From: Rhizobium rhizogenes
GTDB lineage: Bacteria; Pseudomonadota; Alphaproteobacteria; Rhizobiales; Rhizobiaceae
Direction of reading: 5' to 3'
Length of the DNA stretch: 64,000 bases
NCBI RefSeq assembly: GCF_002005205.3
Contig: NZ_CP019702.2
Span: 1,120,001-1,184,000, forward strand
Shown: positions 18,756 to 29,667 of the stretch, piece by piece
Position numbering within the stretch: the stretch's first letter is position 1
Layout of the letters: each line of letters starts with the position of its first letter
Notes under the pieces: model-generated
Told to the model about the DNA's origin: nothing
Seen by the model: only the letters and a program-made list of their open reading frames with translations
The model's database searches: none
Made by a program: the position numbers and the translations under genes

Positions 18756-18772
18756 TTTAGAACTGTTCGAAA
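18756..18772. promoter_or_regulatory. Candidate iron-control (Irr/ICE-like) box
   Basis: TTTAGAAC-T-GTTCGAAA is an inverted repeat with one mismatched pair and resembles the rhizobial ICE motif (TTTAGAA...TTCTAAA) bound by Irr. It lies 74 bases upstream of the TonB-dependent receptor start, a typical iron-regulated gene. Confidence 0.45.
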
Positions 18773-18845
18773 ACAAACGCATTGCGCCCGCACTCCCTCC
18801 TAAATAAGTGGGGTTAAATTCTCAAGTTAAATGCGGGGGCGTAAC

Positions 18846-20954
18846 ATGGAATTGAAGTACCGCGGCCAGAATATGTCTGCGACAGTAATAAAAGCCGGTA
18901 TTTCGGCAGCACTGGCGGGAACGGCGCTGAGCATTGCTCTGCCCGCCTTCGCACAGCAGGCGTCCGAGGAAACCACGGTTCTCCAGCAGATCGTCGTCAC
19001 CGCGTCCGGCTTTGAGCAGAATGTTAAGGATGCGCCTGCCAGCATCACGGTGGTAACGCGGGAGGATCTGGAAAAAGGATCCTATCGTGACCTGACAGAT
19101 GCCTTGCGCGAAGTGCAGGGCGTATCCGTCACCGGCATCGCCAATGAAAAGGATGTTTTCATTCGCGGCCTGCCCGGCGCCTACACGCTGATCCTCGTTG
19201 ACGGCAAGCGTCAGAGCACCCGCGATGCCCGTACCAACGGCAATTCCGGCTTCGAGCAGAGCTTTGTGCCGCCGGTTTCGGCGATCGAACGTATCGAGGT
19301 GGTGCGCGGCCCGATGTCCTCGCTTTATGGTTCGGATGCCATGGGCGGTGTTATCAACATCATCACCCGCAAGGTTGGCGATGTCTGGTCCGGTTCCGTC
19401 ACCACGGAAGGTACAGCGCAGCAGCACTCCAAATTCGGCAATAGTGGCCAGGTCTCCTGGTATGCCAATGGGCCGATATTGAAGGATCTACTGGGCCTGC
19501 AGGTCTGGGGCAGGGGTTTCACGCGCGGCGAAGACCGTGTCCTGAGCGGTACCACGGGTGCCAGGGAATATGACTTCAACGGCCGCCTGACATTCACGCC
19601 GAATGAGGACCACGACATCTACCTCGAAGCCGGCAAGACCCGACTGCGCCGTAGCGCCGAGCCCGGCGATACGCTGGCGGCGACGGACGCCAACGGCACC
19701 TACAATACCAATACCCGCGATCATTGGTCATTGTCGCATACCGGCCGGTGGGGGCCGACCACATCCGAATTCTCTTTCCAGCAGGAATGGTCGGAGCGTA
19801 CCAATTTCACCCGGAATATCCGTACGGGACGAGTGACGGAAAATCCGCGCTCGCCGGAGGTGCGCAACACCGTTCTAGACGGCAAGTTCACCACGCCGTT
19901 CGAATTGTTTGGCAACCACACAATGGTTACGGGCGGCCAATATTTCGAGGCGCGACTGACGGACCAGAATCCGGGACGCCGCACCGGTCTCGATGAAACA
20001 TTTTCCGCGACGCAATGGGCGCTTTTTGTTGAGGATGAGTGGCGCATCGTCGATAATTTCGCGCTGACAGGTGGGCTTCGTCTCGATAACCACGAAAAAT
20101 ACGGCAACCATTTCAGCCCGCGCCTTTACGGCGTCTGGAGCGCGACGGAAGAGCTGACCATCAAGGGTGGCGTTTCCACCGGTTTTCGCGCGCCTGAAAT
20201 CCGCCAGATTGCGCCCGGTTACGCCTATACGACGGGCGGCGGCGGCTGCACCTATGGTCCGAGCGGTACCTGCGGCGTGATCATCGGCGATCCGGGCCTG
20301 GAAGCGGAGAAGAGCACGAGCTACGAAGTGGCCGCACTCTGGGACAATGGTGACGTCGCCCTTGGCGCCACCTATTTCTACACCGATTTCAAGGACAAGA
20401 TTTCCAACGCGCTGGTACTCAATCCGGATGGGACGCCGGCCCGCTGGAGCGAGGATCGCAACTATCGCCTCTGGTATAATTACAATATCGACGATGCGGT
20501 CATTCAGGGCGTGGAACTCACGGCAACCTGGTATGCGACGCCGGAACTGACGCTGCGCGGCAACTATACCTACACGCATTCCGAGCAGAAGACCGGCGAT
20601 TATGAGGGCTTCCCGCTGGCGCGGACGCCGGAACATATGGCCAATCTGCGCGGCGACTGGGTGACCCCGATCGACGGTCTGGAGGCCTGGGCTTCGCTGA
20701 ATTATCACGGATCGGAAATCAATGCCGGACCGCGCATCGGCACCAACGGTACACCGGTGACGATCAACGGCAAGGCCGGTCGCAAATATGAGGCCTACAC
20801 GACCCTCGATATCGGTGCGAAATATGCGGTTGCTGAAAATGTCGATTTTAACGCGGCCATCTATAATGTCTTTGACAAGGATGTCGGCACCGATGATTTC
20901 AACACCGTGATGGAAGGCCGCCGTTTCTGGATCAGCATGACGGCGAAGTTCTGA
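18846..20954 (+). CDS. TonB-dependent siderophore receptor (FepA/BfeA-like)
   Basis: An outer-membrane beta-barrel receptor of 702 residues from the ATG at 18846 (GGGGG ten bases upstream). A signal peptide ends at LPAFAQQ, followed by a TonB-box-like [10 protein letters not shown]. The plug domain contains [42 protein letters not shown] and [30 protein letters not shown]. The barrel ends in the aromatic FWISMTAKF. The plug motifs are closest to ferric-enterobactin-type receptors, but the ligand is not determinable. A strong terminator follows at 20980. Iron repression through the upstream ICE-like box is plausible. Confidence 0.9.
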   Translation: MELKYRGQNMSATVIKAGISAALAGTALSIALPAFAQQASEETTVLQQIVVTASGFEQNVKDAPASITVVTREDLEKGSYRDLTDALREVQGVSVTGIANEKDVFIRGLPGAYTLILVDGKRQSTRDARTNGNSGFEQSFVPPVSAIERIEVVRGPMSSLYGSDAMGGVINIITRKVGDVWSGSVTTEGTAQQHSKFGNSGQVSWYANGPILKDLLGLQVWGRGFTRGEDRVLSGTTGAREYDFNGRLTFTPNEDHDIYLEAGKTRLRRSAEPGDTLAATDANGTYNTNTRDHWSLSHTGRWGPTTSEFSFQQEWSERTNFTRNIRTGRVTENPRSPEVRNTVLDGKFTTPFELFGNHTMVTGGQYFEARLTDQNPGRRTGLDETFSATQWALFVEDEWRIVDNFALTGGLRLDNHEKYGNHFSPRLYGVWSATEELTIKGGVSTGFRAPEIRQIAPGYAYTTGGGGCTYGPSGTCGVIIGDPGLEAEKSTSYEVAALWDNGDVALGATYFYTDFKDKISNALVLNPDGTPARWSEDRNYRLWYNYNIDDAVIQGVELTATWYATPELTLRGNYTYTHSEQKTGDYEGFPLARTPEHMANLRGDWVTPIDGLEAWASLNYHGSEINAGPRIGTNGTPVTINGKAGRKYEAYTTLDIGAKYAVAENVDFNAAIYNVFDKDVGTDDFNTVMEGRRFWISMTAKF

Positions 20955-20979
20955 TCTCCGGCCATATTGACGACATTCG

Positions 20980-21007
20980 GAGGCGCCATCAGGCGCCTCT
21001 TTTTTTT
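20980..21007 (+). terminator. Rho-independent terminator after the TonB-dependent receptor
   Basis: An 8-bp perfect GC-rich stem, GAGGCGCC / GGCGCCTC, with loop ATCA is followed by eight T residues. It ends 13 bases before the soxR -35 box and insulates soxR. Confidence 0.92.
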
Positions 21008-21019
21008 GACTGTCGTCTA

Positions 21020-21050
21020 TTGACCTCAACTATAGTTGAGGAATTATACC
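21020..21050 (+). promoter_or_regulatory. SoxR-controlled promoter with soxbox
   Basis: TTGACC (21020-21025) and TATACC (21045-21050) are separated by 19 bases, the over-long spacer of MerR-family promoters. Within the spacer lies the perfect 18-bp palindrome CCTCAACTATAGTTGAGG (21024-21041), closely matching the soxS soxbox. It reads into soxR itself, so SoxR is expected to control its own synthesis, as reported for A. tumefaciens SoxR. Confidence 0.85.
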
Positions 21051-21112
21051 GGCTGCTCTTCATGTGTTTCCGCATTTCCCGAGCGGAAATCGTTCCGGAA
21101 GCAGGAGCCAGA

Positions 21113-21568
21113 ATGGAAAATACCGTATCCAAGCACAGCCTGACGGTGGGGGAAGTGGCCCATCGCAGCGGCGTTGCCGTTTCCACCATCCATTTTTATG
21201 AAGCAAAAGGCTTGATCGAAGGCTGGCGCACCTCAGGCAACCAGCGTCGCTATCATCGCGCCGTCCTGCGGCGCATCGCCATCATCCGCATCGCGCAGCG
21301 GGCCGGTATCCAGCTCAGCATTATCAGGGATGCGATGGCGGATCTGCCGCAGGACAGGGTGGCGACGACAGCGGACTGGCGCCGTTTCTCCCAGTCCTGG
21401 CGGGAGATGCTTCAACTTCGCATCAACAGCCTCGTCATGCTGCGTGACCAGCTTACCGGCTGTATCGGTTGCGGTTGTCTTTCGCTGGACGACTGCCCCT
21501 TGCGCAATCCGAACGACATTCTGGCCGATGACGGCGCAGGTCCGCGCCGTCTCGTATCCGCCGAATGA
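21113..21568 (+). CDS. soxR: Redox-sensing transcriptional activator SoxR
   Basis: A 151-residue MerR-family regulator. The N-terminal winged helix is [26 protein letters not shown]. The C-terminal cluster [17 protein letters not shown] has the CX2CXCX5C spacing that ligates the redox-active [2Fe-2S] centre. The ATG at 21113 has GCAGGAG upstream; the frame extends 31 codons further but overlaps the soxbox promoter. Oxidation by superoxide or redox-cycling drugs switches SoxR to the activating state. It converges with the amylase gene. Confidence 0.93.
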   Translation: MENTVSKHSLTVGEVAHRSGVAVSTIHFYEAKGLIEGWRTSGNQRRYHRAVLRRIAIIRIAQRAGIQLSIIRDAMADLPQDRVATTADWRRFSQSWREMLQLRINSLVMLRDQLTGCIGCGCLSLDDCPLRNPNDILADDGAGPRRLVSAE

Positions 21569-21598
21569 TTGGTGTTGCCGGATCAACGCGATTGGCCT

Positions 21599-23086
21599 TC
21601 ACTCGGAGGCGGCCGGAACCCAGACACTGACGCTGCCACCATTGGTGGGGAAGACGCCTTTGCCGTTTTCATCAAGGGTGATCTGTTCCTCGCTATGTCC
21701 GAGAAAGTCGCGCCAGACTGAACCGCCATGGTCCGGGCCGAGATTGGCCTCTTTCTGTGCCGGTTCGCCATTTGACATCACCACCACGCAACCTGGCGCA
21801 TCTGCGGTGCCGTGGCGGACAAAGGCAATGCAGCTTGCATCATCGAGAATATCCGTCTGCGCGCCATTGGCGAAACGGCTGCGTGCTTCGATGAGCTTCG
21901 GCAGGCATTTGATTGCGGGCATGTCGATTTTGTACTCGTTGCCGTCATTGCCGGTATCGGTGTAGCTCGTGCCGAACAGATCGGGATAAAAGACGCACGG
22001 AACGCCCTCTTCGCGCAGAAGAATGATGGTATAGGCCAGCGGCTTGAACCACGGTTCCACCGGCGCTTCCAGCGATTGCAGCGGTTGCGTGTCATGATTG
22101 TCGACGAGCGTGACGGCATGGTCGGGAACGGCCGACACCAGCGAGCCGTCGAAGATGCTGCGCATGTCAAAATCGCCCCCCTGTTTGGAGGCATCGTGGA
22201 AGCGGTGATGAAGGGCGACGTCAAAAAGCATCAGCTGCTTGTCGACGAGGTCGAGATAGCTTTTCAGCGCGTCGATATCGGGATGCCAATATTCCGCCAC
22301 GACGAAAAGATCGGGATCGACCGTTTCGCGCATATGGCCGACCCAGTCGCGGAAGAACCATGCCGGAATATGTTTGGCGGCATCCAGGCGGAAGCCATCG
22401 ACCTGTATCTGTTCGGAGAGCCAGCGGCCCCAATATTTCAGCTCCTCATAAACCGCCCGGTTTCTGAACTCGACATCCGCACCCATCAGATAATCGAAAT
22501 TGCCGTTTTCCTGATCGACTTCCTCATTCCATTCCCCGTCGCCATAGTCGTTGACGAGGCGGAAAATGCCGTCTTCGGTCGGCTCCTCAATGTGGTCGAC
22601 ACCGCTGAAGCACTTCAGGTCCCAGATGAATTTGGAATGTTTGCCGTTGCGGCCGGGGAAGGTGAAGCGTGTATAGGCGAGTGCCGGGAAATCCGCATCG
22701 TCTATCTCTGTGCGGTCTTCGGGATTGACGCGGCGAACCCGCACCTTCTCCTTCTCATCCGCGCCCATCTTATGGTTGAGAACTACGTCGTGAATGACGC
22801 GGATGCCGTTTTCCTTCAGAGTCCGGCCCGCATGTTCGAGAGCGGCGCGATCGCCATATTTGGTGGCGATGGTGCCCTTCTGGTCGAATTCGCCGATGTC
22901 GAAGAGATCGTAAGTGTCATAACCCACCGAATAACCGCCGGCGGCACCCTTGTAGGCCGGTGGCAGCCAGATATCGGTGATGCCCATTTTGGCAAGGCTT
23001 TCGGCCTTTTCGGCCACCTCGCTCCATAATTTCCCTCCGTCCGGATAATACCAATGGAAGAATTGAAGCAAGGTGCGTCCGGCCAT
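21599..23086 (-). CDS. Cytoplasmic alpha-amylase (GH13, AmyA-type)
   Basis: A 495-residue glycoside hydrolase family 13 enzyme without signal peptide, the same length as E. coli cytoplasmic AmyA. It starts [23 protein letters not shown] after GAGGG; an upstream in-frame ATG at 23170 lacks support. The four GH13 regions are visible: [10 protein letters not shown], the nucleophile aspartate in [12 protein letters not shown], the acid/base glutamate in [10 protein letters not shown] and the transition-state aspartate in [10 protein letters not shown]. It hydrolyses internal alpha-1,4-glucan bonds of intracellular glycogen or maltodextrins. It appears monocistronic. Confidence 0.9.
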   Translation of the reverse strand: MAGRTLLQFFHWYYPDGGKLWSEVAEKAESLAKMGITDIWLPPAYKGAAGGYSVGYDTYDLFDIGEFDQKGTIATKYGDRAALEHAGRTLKENGIRVIHDVVLNHKMGADEKEKVRVRRVNPEDRTEIDDADFPALAYTRFTFPGRNGKHSKFIWDLKCFSGVDHIEEPTEDGIFRLVNDYGDGEWNEEVDQENGNFDYLMGADVEFRNRAVYEELKYWGRWLSEQIQVDGFRLDAAKHIPAWFFRDWVGHMRETVDPDLFVVAEYWHPDIDALKSYLDLVDKQLMLFDVALHHRFHDASKQGGDFDMRSIFDGSLVSAVPDHAVTLVDNHDTQPLQSLEAPVEPWFKPLAYTIILLREEGVPCVFYPDLFGTSYTDTGNDGNEYKIDMPAIKCLPKLIEARSRFANGAQTDILDDASCIAFVRHGTADAPGCVVVMSNGEPAQKEANLGPDHGGSVWRDFLGHSEEQITLDENGKGVFPTNGGSVSVWVPAASE

Positions 23087-23197
23087 ATTTCCCTCACGAT
23101 GGTTAGCAGGTCGCGCCATAAACGGCCCGGCGGCGAAAGGGTTCCGCCGCCGGAGATGCGCGATCTGCAATTGTGAGGCCTCTGGCCCGTCCGTATA

Positions 23198-24931
23198 TTA
23201 GCCGGCTATGTCGAGGAGGACCGCGCCCGCCTGCAGATAGTCGCCTTCCTTGACGATCAGGGTGACTTTGCCGGCCTTGGTGGCGACAATCTGCGTTTCC
23301 ATCTTCATGGCTTCCATGACGGCGAGAAGATCGCCTTCGGCAACCGTCTCACCGTCTTTCACCTTGAAAGATTGCAGGGTGCCGGAAACGGGAGCGATGA
23401 TTTCGCCTTCCTTTTCCTTGGTGGCCGTGGTGCCGGGAGCAGCCGGGCTGCTGCCGCCAACGGCACCGAGGCTGGAAAGCAGCAGGCTTGGCAGACCAAC
23501 CGATACGCGCTTGCCGTCGATTTCGAGGAAGGTACGGGTAACGGAAGGGTCGTCGGCCGGTGCCGGGCGTTCCATGGCATCCGGCATGGCGGCGAAATCG
23601 GTCTCGATCCAGCGGGTATGAACCTTGAACCCATCGGTGCCGATGAAATCGTCCGTCTCGATCGCGGCGCGATGGAACGGCAGAACGGTGGCGATGCCCT
23701 CGATGCGGAATTCCTTCAGCGCACGGCGGGCGCGGCGCAGAACCTGATCGCGATCCACACCGGTGACGATGAGTTTTGCCATCAGCGAGTCAAACACACC
23801 CGGCACGCTGGAGCCGCTGACGACTCCGCTATCCATGCGAATGCCGGGGCCGGAGGGCGCATCGAAGACCGAGATCGAGCCGGGCGTCGGCAGGAAGCCT
23901 CGGCCGGGATCTTCGGCATTGATGCGGAATTCCATCGAATGGCCGCGCGGTTCCGGCGTTTCAAGCACGCGCAGTTTGTGGCCTTCGGCAATACGGAATT
24001 GTTCGATGACCAGATCGATGCCGGTGGTTTCCTCGGTAACGGGATGTTCCACCTGCAGGCGCGTATTGACCTCGAGGAAGGAAATCGTGCCATCGACGCC
24101 GAGAAGGAATTCGACCGTTCCGGCTCCCGAATAACCGGCAGCGGCGCAGATAGCCTTGGCAGCCGCATGAATTTTCTGCCGCTGTTCGGCGGACAGGAAC
24201 GGGGCAGGAGCTTCTTCGATCAGTTTCTGGTTCCGGCGCTGCAGCGAGCAGTCGCGGGTGCCGAGGACGAGCACATTGCCATGCTTGTCTGCGAGAACCT
24301 GCGCCTCGATGTGGCGCGGCCGGTCGAGAAAGCGTTCCAGAAAACACTCGCCGCGGCCAAAGGCGGCGGTTGCCTCGCGAACGGCGGATTCGTAGAGATC
24401 GGCGATCTCTTCCATTTTCCACGCGACTTTCAGGCCGCGCCCGCCGCCGCCATGCGCCGCCTTGATGGCGACGGGCAGGCCGTGCTGTTCGGCAAAGGCA
24501 GTGACTTCGGCTGCGGAAGAGACCGGGCCGTCGCTGCCGGCAACCAGCGGCGCGCCGACACCGGTGGCGATGCGCCGCGCCTCGACCTTGTCGCCCAGTG
24601 CCTCGATGACATCAGGGTTGGGGCCGATCCAGATCAGTCCGGCATCAATAACAGCCTGCGCAAATTCGGCGCGTTCAGACAGGAAGCCGTAACCGGGGTG
24701 CACGGCATCGGCGCCGGCGCGTTTGGCAATTGTGATCAGCTTGGCGATATCGAGATAGGTTTCGGCGGGACGTACGCCCTCCAGCCCATAGGCCTCATCC
24801 GCCAACCGGACGAAAAGCGCGTCCTGATCAGGGTCTGCATAAACGGCGACCGATTGCAGGCCGTAATCGCGACATGCGCGGATGATGCGGACCGCGATCT
24901 CGCCGCGATTGGCAATCAGCACTTTTTTCAT
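23198..24931 (-). CDS. Biotin carboxylase fused to biotin carboxyl carrier domain
   Basis: A 577-residue protein with a biotin carboxylase module (residues 1-450: [25 protein letters not shown]-grasp loop [12 protein letters not shown], active site [22 protein letters not shown]) and a C-terminal BCCP (about 505-577) carrying the biotin lysine at about residue 543 in MEAMKMET. It lacks a carboxyltransferase. Its ATG overlaps the stop of the upstream fused PxpB-PxpC gene by four bases, so the two are translationally coupled. PxpB/PxpC domains are homologous to the carboxyltransferase of urea carboxylase, so the two may form one split biotin-dependent carboxylase (inference). Confidence 0.88.
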   Translation of the reverse strand: MKKVLIANRGEIAVRIIRACRDYGLQSVAVYADPDQDALFVRLADEAYGLEGVRPAETYLDIAKLITIAKRAGADAVHPGYGFLSERAEFAQAVIDAGLIWIGPNPDVIEALGDKVEARRIATGVGAPLVAGSDGPVSSAAEVTAFAEQHGLPVAIKAAHGGGGRGLKVAWKMEEIADLYESAVREATAAFGRGECFLERFLDRPRHIEAQVLADKHGNVLVLGTRDCSLQRRNQKLIEEAPAPFLSAEQRQKIHAAAKAICAAAGYSGAGTVEFLLGVDGTISFLEVNTRLQVEHPVTEETTGIDLVIEQFRIAEGHKLRVLETPEPRGHSMEFRINAEDPGRGFLPTPGSISVFDAPSGPGIRMDSGVVSGSSVPGVFDSLMAKLIVTGVDRDQVLRRARRALKEFRIEGIATVLPFHRAAIETDDFIGTDGFKVHTRWIETDFAAMPDAMERPAPADDPSVTRTFLEIDGKRVSVGLPSLLLSSLGAVGGSSPAAPGTTATKEKEGEIIAPVSGTLQSFKVKDGETVAEGDLLAVMEAMKMETQIVATKAGKVTLIVKEGDYLQAGAVLLDIAG

Positions 24932-26544
24932 CGCTCTTCTCCTCGGAATTCTATGTTCTTGGCCGCGATTTCGGCAAAGGGGCCGATCGGGCGGAATTTG
25001 ATTTTGGCGTTGACCGGGATCTGCCCGGCAAGATCGAGATGATATTCCGCCACCGCGCCGATGACGGGATAACCGCCGGTCAGGGGGTGGTCGGCAAGGA
25101 AGAGAACCGGCTGGCCGCTATGGGGAATCTGGATCGCCCCGGTCGCCGTGCCTTCGCTCGGCAATTCGGCGCTGTCCTTGCGTTCCACCGCCACCTCGCC
25201 AGCAAGGCGAATGCCGACGCGGTTCGATTGCGGGCTGACCTGCCAGAGCTGGCTGGTCAGGGTCTCTATACCCTTTTGCGTGAACCAGTCGGTGCGGGGG
25301 CCGAGAACGACGTCCAGTGTCACGACCTCTCCGGTTGCCGGTGGTTCGAAGGCCGGAACCTCATCGATCGACACGCTGGAAAGACCAGACTTCTCGCCCT
25401 TGAGCGGCAGGATGGCGCCTGCACCCACCGGTTCCGGGCCGACGACGGCCAGCGTATCCGTTGCGAAACTGCCGAGCACTGGCTCGACGTCAAAACCGCC
25501 GCGCACGGCAAGGTAACAGCGCATGCCCTTCGGCGGCTGGCCGAAAGTAACGACATCACCGGGCTCAAGGGAGACCGGGCCATGGGTCTTGGCCGTGAAG
25601 CTGCGATCTGCGGTGGTGATGGTGACGGGGCAGGGGGCGCCGGCAATGCCGATGACAGAGCGGCTCGTGCTTCTGAAGGAAAAACCACCGAGCGTCAGTT
25701 CAAGGCATGGCGTATTGACGGGATTGCCGACGATGCGGTTTGCAGCATTGAACGCGCCGTGATCCAGCGCGCCGGAGGCCGATACACCCTGCCCGGTCTG
25801 GCCGAAACGGCCGAGATCCTGGAAAATGGCGGGCATGGGGGCGGCGAGCACCTCGAAATGCGGTTCGTCCTTTGCGGGCTCTTTCGTGCTGCTGCGCGGT
25901 GCCGGGATGGAAATATCGGCCGTTCTGCCGGCCTTGTCCATGTCGAAGAAACGCACCCGGTAACCCGGCTGGAAAAGCGCGCCGGGGTCGCGGTCTATAT
26001 CCCACATCTTCACCGGCGTGGTGCCGATGATCTGCCAGCCGCCGGGACTGTTTTGCGGATAAACGCCGCTGAAGGCGCCGGCCAACGCCACTGAGCCGGC
26101 CGGAATGCGGGTTCGCGGGCTTTGCCGGCGCGGCACATGCAATGCCGGATCGCCGCCGACCAGATAACCGAAACCGGGGGCGAAACCGCAGAAGGCCACG
26201 GTGAATTCGCTTTCGGTATGACGGCGGATGACCTCTTCGATGCTCATGCCGGTCAACCCGGCAACATCGGCAAGGTCCTCGCCGTTATAATGGACGGGGA
26301 TTTCCACGAGATTATCCGAAGGCGCGATTTTTGCCGAGAGATCACGGCTTGCCAGCCGCGCGGCCAGCGCTTCGGCATCGATCTTCTCAGGACGAAAGCG
26401 GATCATCAGGGTACGGGCAGCCGGCACCGTCTCTTCAATGCCTTCCACCGGATCGTTCTGAAGCGAGGCAAAAAGCGCCAGCGTTTCATCGAGATCGGCG
26501 AGTTCGACAAGAATGGTGGTGAGGCTGACGGGAAGAAAACGCAT
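24928..26544 (-). CDS. Fused 5-oxoprolinase subunits PxpB-PxpC (KipI-KipA / AHS1-AHS2)
   Basis: A 538-residue fusion. The N-terminal ~230 residues are KipI/PxpB-like ([51 protein letters not shown]). The remainder from about 240 is KipA/PxpC-like ([49 protein letters not shown]). In E. coli the two are separate proteins of the ATP-dependent 5-oxoprolinase. The start at 26544 follows GAGGATATG; 26547 is an alternative. It sits between DUF1445 and biotin carboxylase genes. It could be an oxoprolinase component or the carboxyltransferase half of a biotin enzyme. Confidence 0.88.
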   Translation of the reverse strand: MRFLPVSLTTILVELADLDETLALFASLQNDPVEGIEETVPAARTLMIRFRPEKIDAEALAARLASRDLSAKIAPSDNLVEIPVHYNGEDLADVAGLTGMSIEEVIRRHTESEFTVAFCGFAPGFGYLVGGDPALHVPRRQSPRTRIPAGSVALAGAFSGVYPQNSPGGWQIIGTTPVKMWDIDRDPGALFQPGYRVRFFDMDKAGRTADISIPAPRSSTKEPAKDEPHFEVLAAPMPAIFQDLGRFGQTGQGVSASGALDHGAFNAANRIVGNPVNTPCLELTLGGFSFRSTSRSVIGIAGAPCPVTITTADRSFTAKTHGPVSLEPGDVVTFGQPPKGMRCYLAVRGGFDVEPVLGSFATDTLAVVGPEPVGAGAILPLKGEKSGLSSVSIDEVPAFEPPATGEVVTLDVVLGPRTDWFTQKGIETLTSQLWQVSPQSNRVGIRLAGEVAVERKDSAELPSEGTATGAIQIPHSGQPVLFLADHPLTGGYPVIGAVAEYHLDLAGQIPVNAKIKFRPIGPFAEIAAKNIEFRGEER

Positions 26545-26551
26545 CATATCC

Positions 26552-27361
26552 TCACGCGTGATAGGCGGTGTCGGGAATATCGGTGATGAACATGTGTCCC
26601 GGCGCATGGGTGATGGCAAAAGGCACGCCGGACGCCATCACGGCGGCCTGGGGCGTGACGCCGCAGGCCCAGAATACCGGAACTTCGCCCGGCTCGATCC
26701 GAACAGCATCGCCGAAATCAGGTTTCGCAAGATCGGTGATGCCAATCTCCTCCGGCGCGCCGACATGCACGGGCGCACCGTGTACGGCCGGAAAACGTCC
26801 GGAAATGGTGGCCGCATCGGCCACGCGCGACGCCGGGATCGGCCGCATGGAAACGACCATGTTGCCCTTCAGCCGACCTGCCGGGCGGCAGGGCCGGTTG
26901 GTGAGGTACATCGGCACATTGCTCTTGTCGGTCATGTGGCGGATTTCGATGCCCGCTTCCACCATCGGCGTTTCGAAGGTGAAGCTGCAGCCGATCAGGA
27001 AGGCGACGAGATCGTCGCGCTCCGCCCAGGCGGCGGTGGCGTCGGCTGTTTCCTCGGCAAGCCTGCCGTCCCGCCAGATCCTATAGAGCGGCAGATCGGT
27101 CCTGAGATCGGCACCGGGCGCCAGAAGCGTGGTGGGCGAGCCGGGATCGGAGACATCCAGCACCGGGCAAGGTTTTGGATTGCGTTGCGCGTAAAGCAGG
27201 AAATCGAAGGCCCAGTCGCGCGGCAGCACGATCATGTTCGCCTGCGTGAAGCCGGGCGCAATGCCGGAGGTGGGGGCGACGAGGCCGTTGCGATAGGTGG
27301 CGCGAGCCTTTCGGGCAGCTTCGGCATCCGTGTGGTTGAGATAGGATATCGGTGTCGTCAT
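26552..27361 (-). CDS. DUF1445 family putative hydro-lyase
   Basis: A 269-residue protein of the DUF1445/PSHCP family, recognised by [38 protein letters not shown] and the C-terminal [31 protein letters not shown]. Members are annotated as hydro-lyases, and a mitochondrial relative acts as D-glutamate cyclase, interconverting D-glutamate and 5-oxo-D-proline. That activity fits this operon, which otherwise encodes 5-oxoprolinase-type subunits. The gene is closely spaced between pxpA (11 bases) and the PxpB-PxpC fusion (7 bases). Confidence 0.82.
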   Translation of the reverse strand: MTTPISYLNHTDAEAARKARATYRNGLVAPTSGIAPGFTQANMIVLPRDWAFDFLLYAQRNPKPCPVLDVSDPGSPTTLLAPGADLRTDLPLYRIWRDGRLAEETADATAAWAERDDLVAFLIGCSFTFETPMVEAGIEIRHMTDKSNVPMYLTNRPCRPAGRLKGNMVVSMRPIPASRVADAATISGRFPAVHGAPVHVGAPEEIGITDLAKPDFGDAVRIEPGEVPVFWACGVTPQAAVMASGVPFAITHAPGHMFITDIPDTAYHA

Positions 27362-27372
27362 CGGCTGTCCTC

Positions 27373-28140
27373 TCAGAGATTGGACGCGAAGGAGCGGATG
27401 TCGATGCCATCCGCCTCGAAACGACGGCGAATCTCCTGGGCGATGGCAACCGCGCCGGGGCTGTCGCCATGCACGCAGATGGATTGCGCCTCGATTTTTA
27501 TGATGCTGCCGTCGATAGCCTCCAGCGTGCCTTCGCAGGCAAGCTGGACCATACGGTCGGCGATTTTTGCCGCGTCGTGCAGCACGGCACCGGCTTCCCG
27601 GCGGGAAACGAGCTGGCCTTCAGGCGTATAGGCGCGGTCGGCAAAGGCTTCGGCAACGACGGCAAGACCCGCCTTGCGCGCGAGATCGAGGATGGGTGCA
27701 TTGGCAAGGCCCATCAGCACCAGTGACGGATCGATGGCCTTGATGCCGTCAATGACAGCCTGTCCCTGTTTCGCGTCATTGGCGATGCGATTGTACAGCG
27801 CGCCATGCGGCTTGACGTAACGCACAGTGGTTCCGGCGGCGGCGGCAACGCCTTTCAGCGCGCCAATCTGGTAAATGACATCGGCAATCAGTTCTTCCGA
27901 GGTCGTGTCCAGATCGCGGCGGCCAAAGCCGACGCGGTCCGGATAGGAGACATGGGCGCCGACGACCACGCCCTTTTCGGCGGCCGCCTTGACGGTGCGG
28001 TAGATGCCGGCCGGGTCACCTGCGTGAAATCCGCAGGCGATGTTGGCACTGGAAACGATGGCGAGCATCGCCTCGTCATCTCCCATGCGCCATGCGCCGT
28101 AGCTTTCGCCAAGATCGCTGTTGAGATCGATAGCGGCCAT
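27373..28140 (-). CDS. pxpA: 5-oxoprolinase subunit PxpA (LamB/YcsF family)
   Basis: A 255-residue LamB/YcsF protein, [43 protein letters not shown], with the conserved acidic and histidine residues of this family. [16 protein letters not shown] and [17 protein letters not shown] are further hallmarks. PxpA works with PxpB and PxpC in ATP-dependent opening of 5-oxoproline (pyroglutamate) to glutamate. It is the second gene of the leftward operon after the transporter. Confidence 0.93.
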   Translation of the reverse strand: MAAIDLNSDLGESYGAWRMGDDEAMLAIVSSANIACGFHAGDPAGIYRTVKAAAEKGVVVGAHVSYPDRVGFGRRDLDTTSEELIADVIYQIGALKGVAAAAGTTVRYVKPHGALYNRIANDAKQGQAVIDGIKAIDPSLVLMGLANAPILDLARKAGLAVVAEAFADRAYTPEGQLVSRREAGAVLHDAAKIADRMVQLACEGTLEAIDGSIIKIEAQSICVHGDSPGAVAIAQEIRRRFEADGIDIRSFASNL

Positions 28141-28160
28141 GTTTGCCTCCCTTTAGTTTA

Positions 28161-29402
28161 TTACAGGCCGAGCAGGCCGAAGATGGTGCCGGCGGACTTG
28201 TAGCCCATGTACCACGTCAATGCGCAAGTCAGAACGCCAAGCGCCAGCAGGATGCGCGAGTAGCGATGGCCGCCCATCAGGTCTTCGCGCTTCCATGCGG
28301 CAAACAGGAAGATGCTGAGGCCGATTGGCAGGATGAGGCCGTTCAGACCGCCGACGAAGACCAGCATGGCTGCCGGCGGTGTCGTGATGAACAGGTAGCA
28401 GACCAGGGAAATGGCAATGAAGATGACCGTTGCCATATTGCGGGCACGCTCGCTCATGTCCTGCTTGAAGACGGGCAGGAATGAAACGGAAGTATAGGCC
28501 GCGCCGATGACGCTGGTGATGGCCGCCGCCCAGAAGATGATGCCGAACAGCCGGAAGCCGAGATCGCCTGCGGCCGAACGGAAAGCCTGTGCGGCCGGGT
28601 TGGCGGCCTGGCTGGACGTATCGATGATGACGCCGCTGGCGACCACGCCCAGAATGGCGAGGAACAGCACATAGCGCATGATGCCGGTGACGGCGATACC
28701 GGTTAGCGCCGCGCGGTTGACGGCGGGCAGGTTTTCAATGCCGACCATTCCCCGGTCCAGCAGCCGGTGGGCGCCGGAGTAGGTGATATAGCCGCCAACA
28801 GTGCCGCCGACGATGGTGGTGATGGTCGCGAAATTGATCGTGTCCGGCAGGAAAGTCTGGCGGAAGGCATCACCGACCGGCGGCGCGGAAACGAATGCCA
28901 CGTAGAGCGTCAGCACGATCATCAGGATACCGGCGAAGATGATGAACCGGTCGACGGCAAGGCCGGCCCGTTTGGAAACGAAGATGGCGATGGAAAAGAT
29001 CGCGCTGATGGCGCCGCCGATTTTCGGATCGAGTCCGAAGATGGCGTTCAGGCCGAGGCCGGTGCCGCCAATATTGCCGATATTGAAGAAAAGGCCACCG
29101 ATGATGACGAGAATGGCGAGAAGATAGCCGGAGCCGGGAATGGCAGCATTGGCGATGTCGGACGCACGCATGCGCGTCAGCGTTACGATGCGCCAGATGT
29201 TGAGCTGAACGACGAAGTCTATGAGGATGGAAGCAAGAATGCCGAAGGCGAATGCGGCACCAAGCTGCGTGGTGAATGTCGCTGTCTGTGTGATGAAGCC
29301 GGGACCGATGGCAGATGTTGCCATCAGGAAGATTGCTCCCAGAAGAGATGCGCGTTTTGACATTTTGAGATCGGCAGTCGGGGTGAGCTTTTTCTGCTCC
29401 AT
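28161..29402 (-). CDS. NRAMP-family transporter (YcsG-like)
   Basis: A 413-residue integral membrane protein with about eleven hydrophobic segments, related to the NRAMP/YcsG family (GAIFLMATSAIGPGFITQTATFTTQLGAAFAFG; GGTVGGYITYSGAHRL). YcsG-type members recur in ycsF-kipI-kipA operons, suggesting uptake of the pathway substrate rather than metals. The canonical first-helix DPGN metal motif of true NRAMP transporters is replaced here by GPG, which supports a non-metal substrate. The start at 29402 follows GGAGCGGAG. It is the first gene of the operon and divergent from the GntR gene. Confidence 0.82.
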   Translation of the reverse strand: MEQKKLTPTADLKMSKRASLLGAIFLMATSAIGPGFITQTATFTTQLGAAFAFGILASILIDFVVQLNIWRIVTLTRMRASDIANAAIPGSGYLLAILVIIGGLFFNIGNIGGTGLGLNAIFGLDPKIGGAISAIFSIAIFVSKRAGLAVDRFIIFAGILMIVLTLYVAFVSAPPVGDAFRQTFLPDTINFATITTIVGGTVGGYITYSGAHRLLDRGMVGIENLPAVNRAALTGIAVTGIMRYVLFLAILGVVASGVIIDTSSQAANPAAQAFRSAAGDLGFRLFGIIFWAAAITSVIGAAYTSVSFLPVFKQDMSERARNMATVIFIAISLVCYLFITTPPAAMLVFVGGLNGLILPIGLSIFLFAAWKREDLMGGHRYSRILLALGVLTCALTWYMGYKSAGTIFGLLGL

Positions 29403-29485
29403 GGATTTTCTCCGCTCCTGTCGCAATCCGCCCCTCGCGGATGCTTTATGCGGTCGATCTTGTCCTGTTCCGTGAAATTGTCAAC

Positions 29486-29498
29486 ATTGTTCAACAAT
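29486..29498. promoter_or_regulatory. Candidate GntR operator between transporter and regulator genes
   Basis: ATTGTT-C-AACAAT is a perfect 13-base palindrome in the AT-rich divergent region between the oxoproline operon and the GntR gene, 84 bases upstream of the transporter start. Its size and position suit an FCD-type GntR regulator. Confidence 0.5.
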
Positions 29499-29667
29499 AA
29501 ATAATAATCGTTCTCTTATTCTGTCTATTTGTTGGACGTTATGCGCATGAATTCATCACGTTTTTTTCGTGCTTTGCTAATGCTTTGTGCTATGGGCAAT
29601 CATGCCGTGTCCGAACATGCCTGTCACGGAATTCCCGATGCTGCATTGCTCTTAGGAAAGGAGCGCC

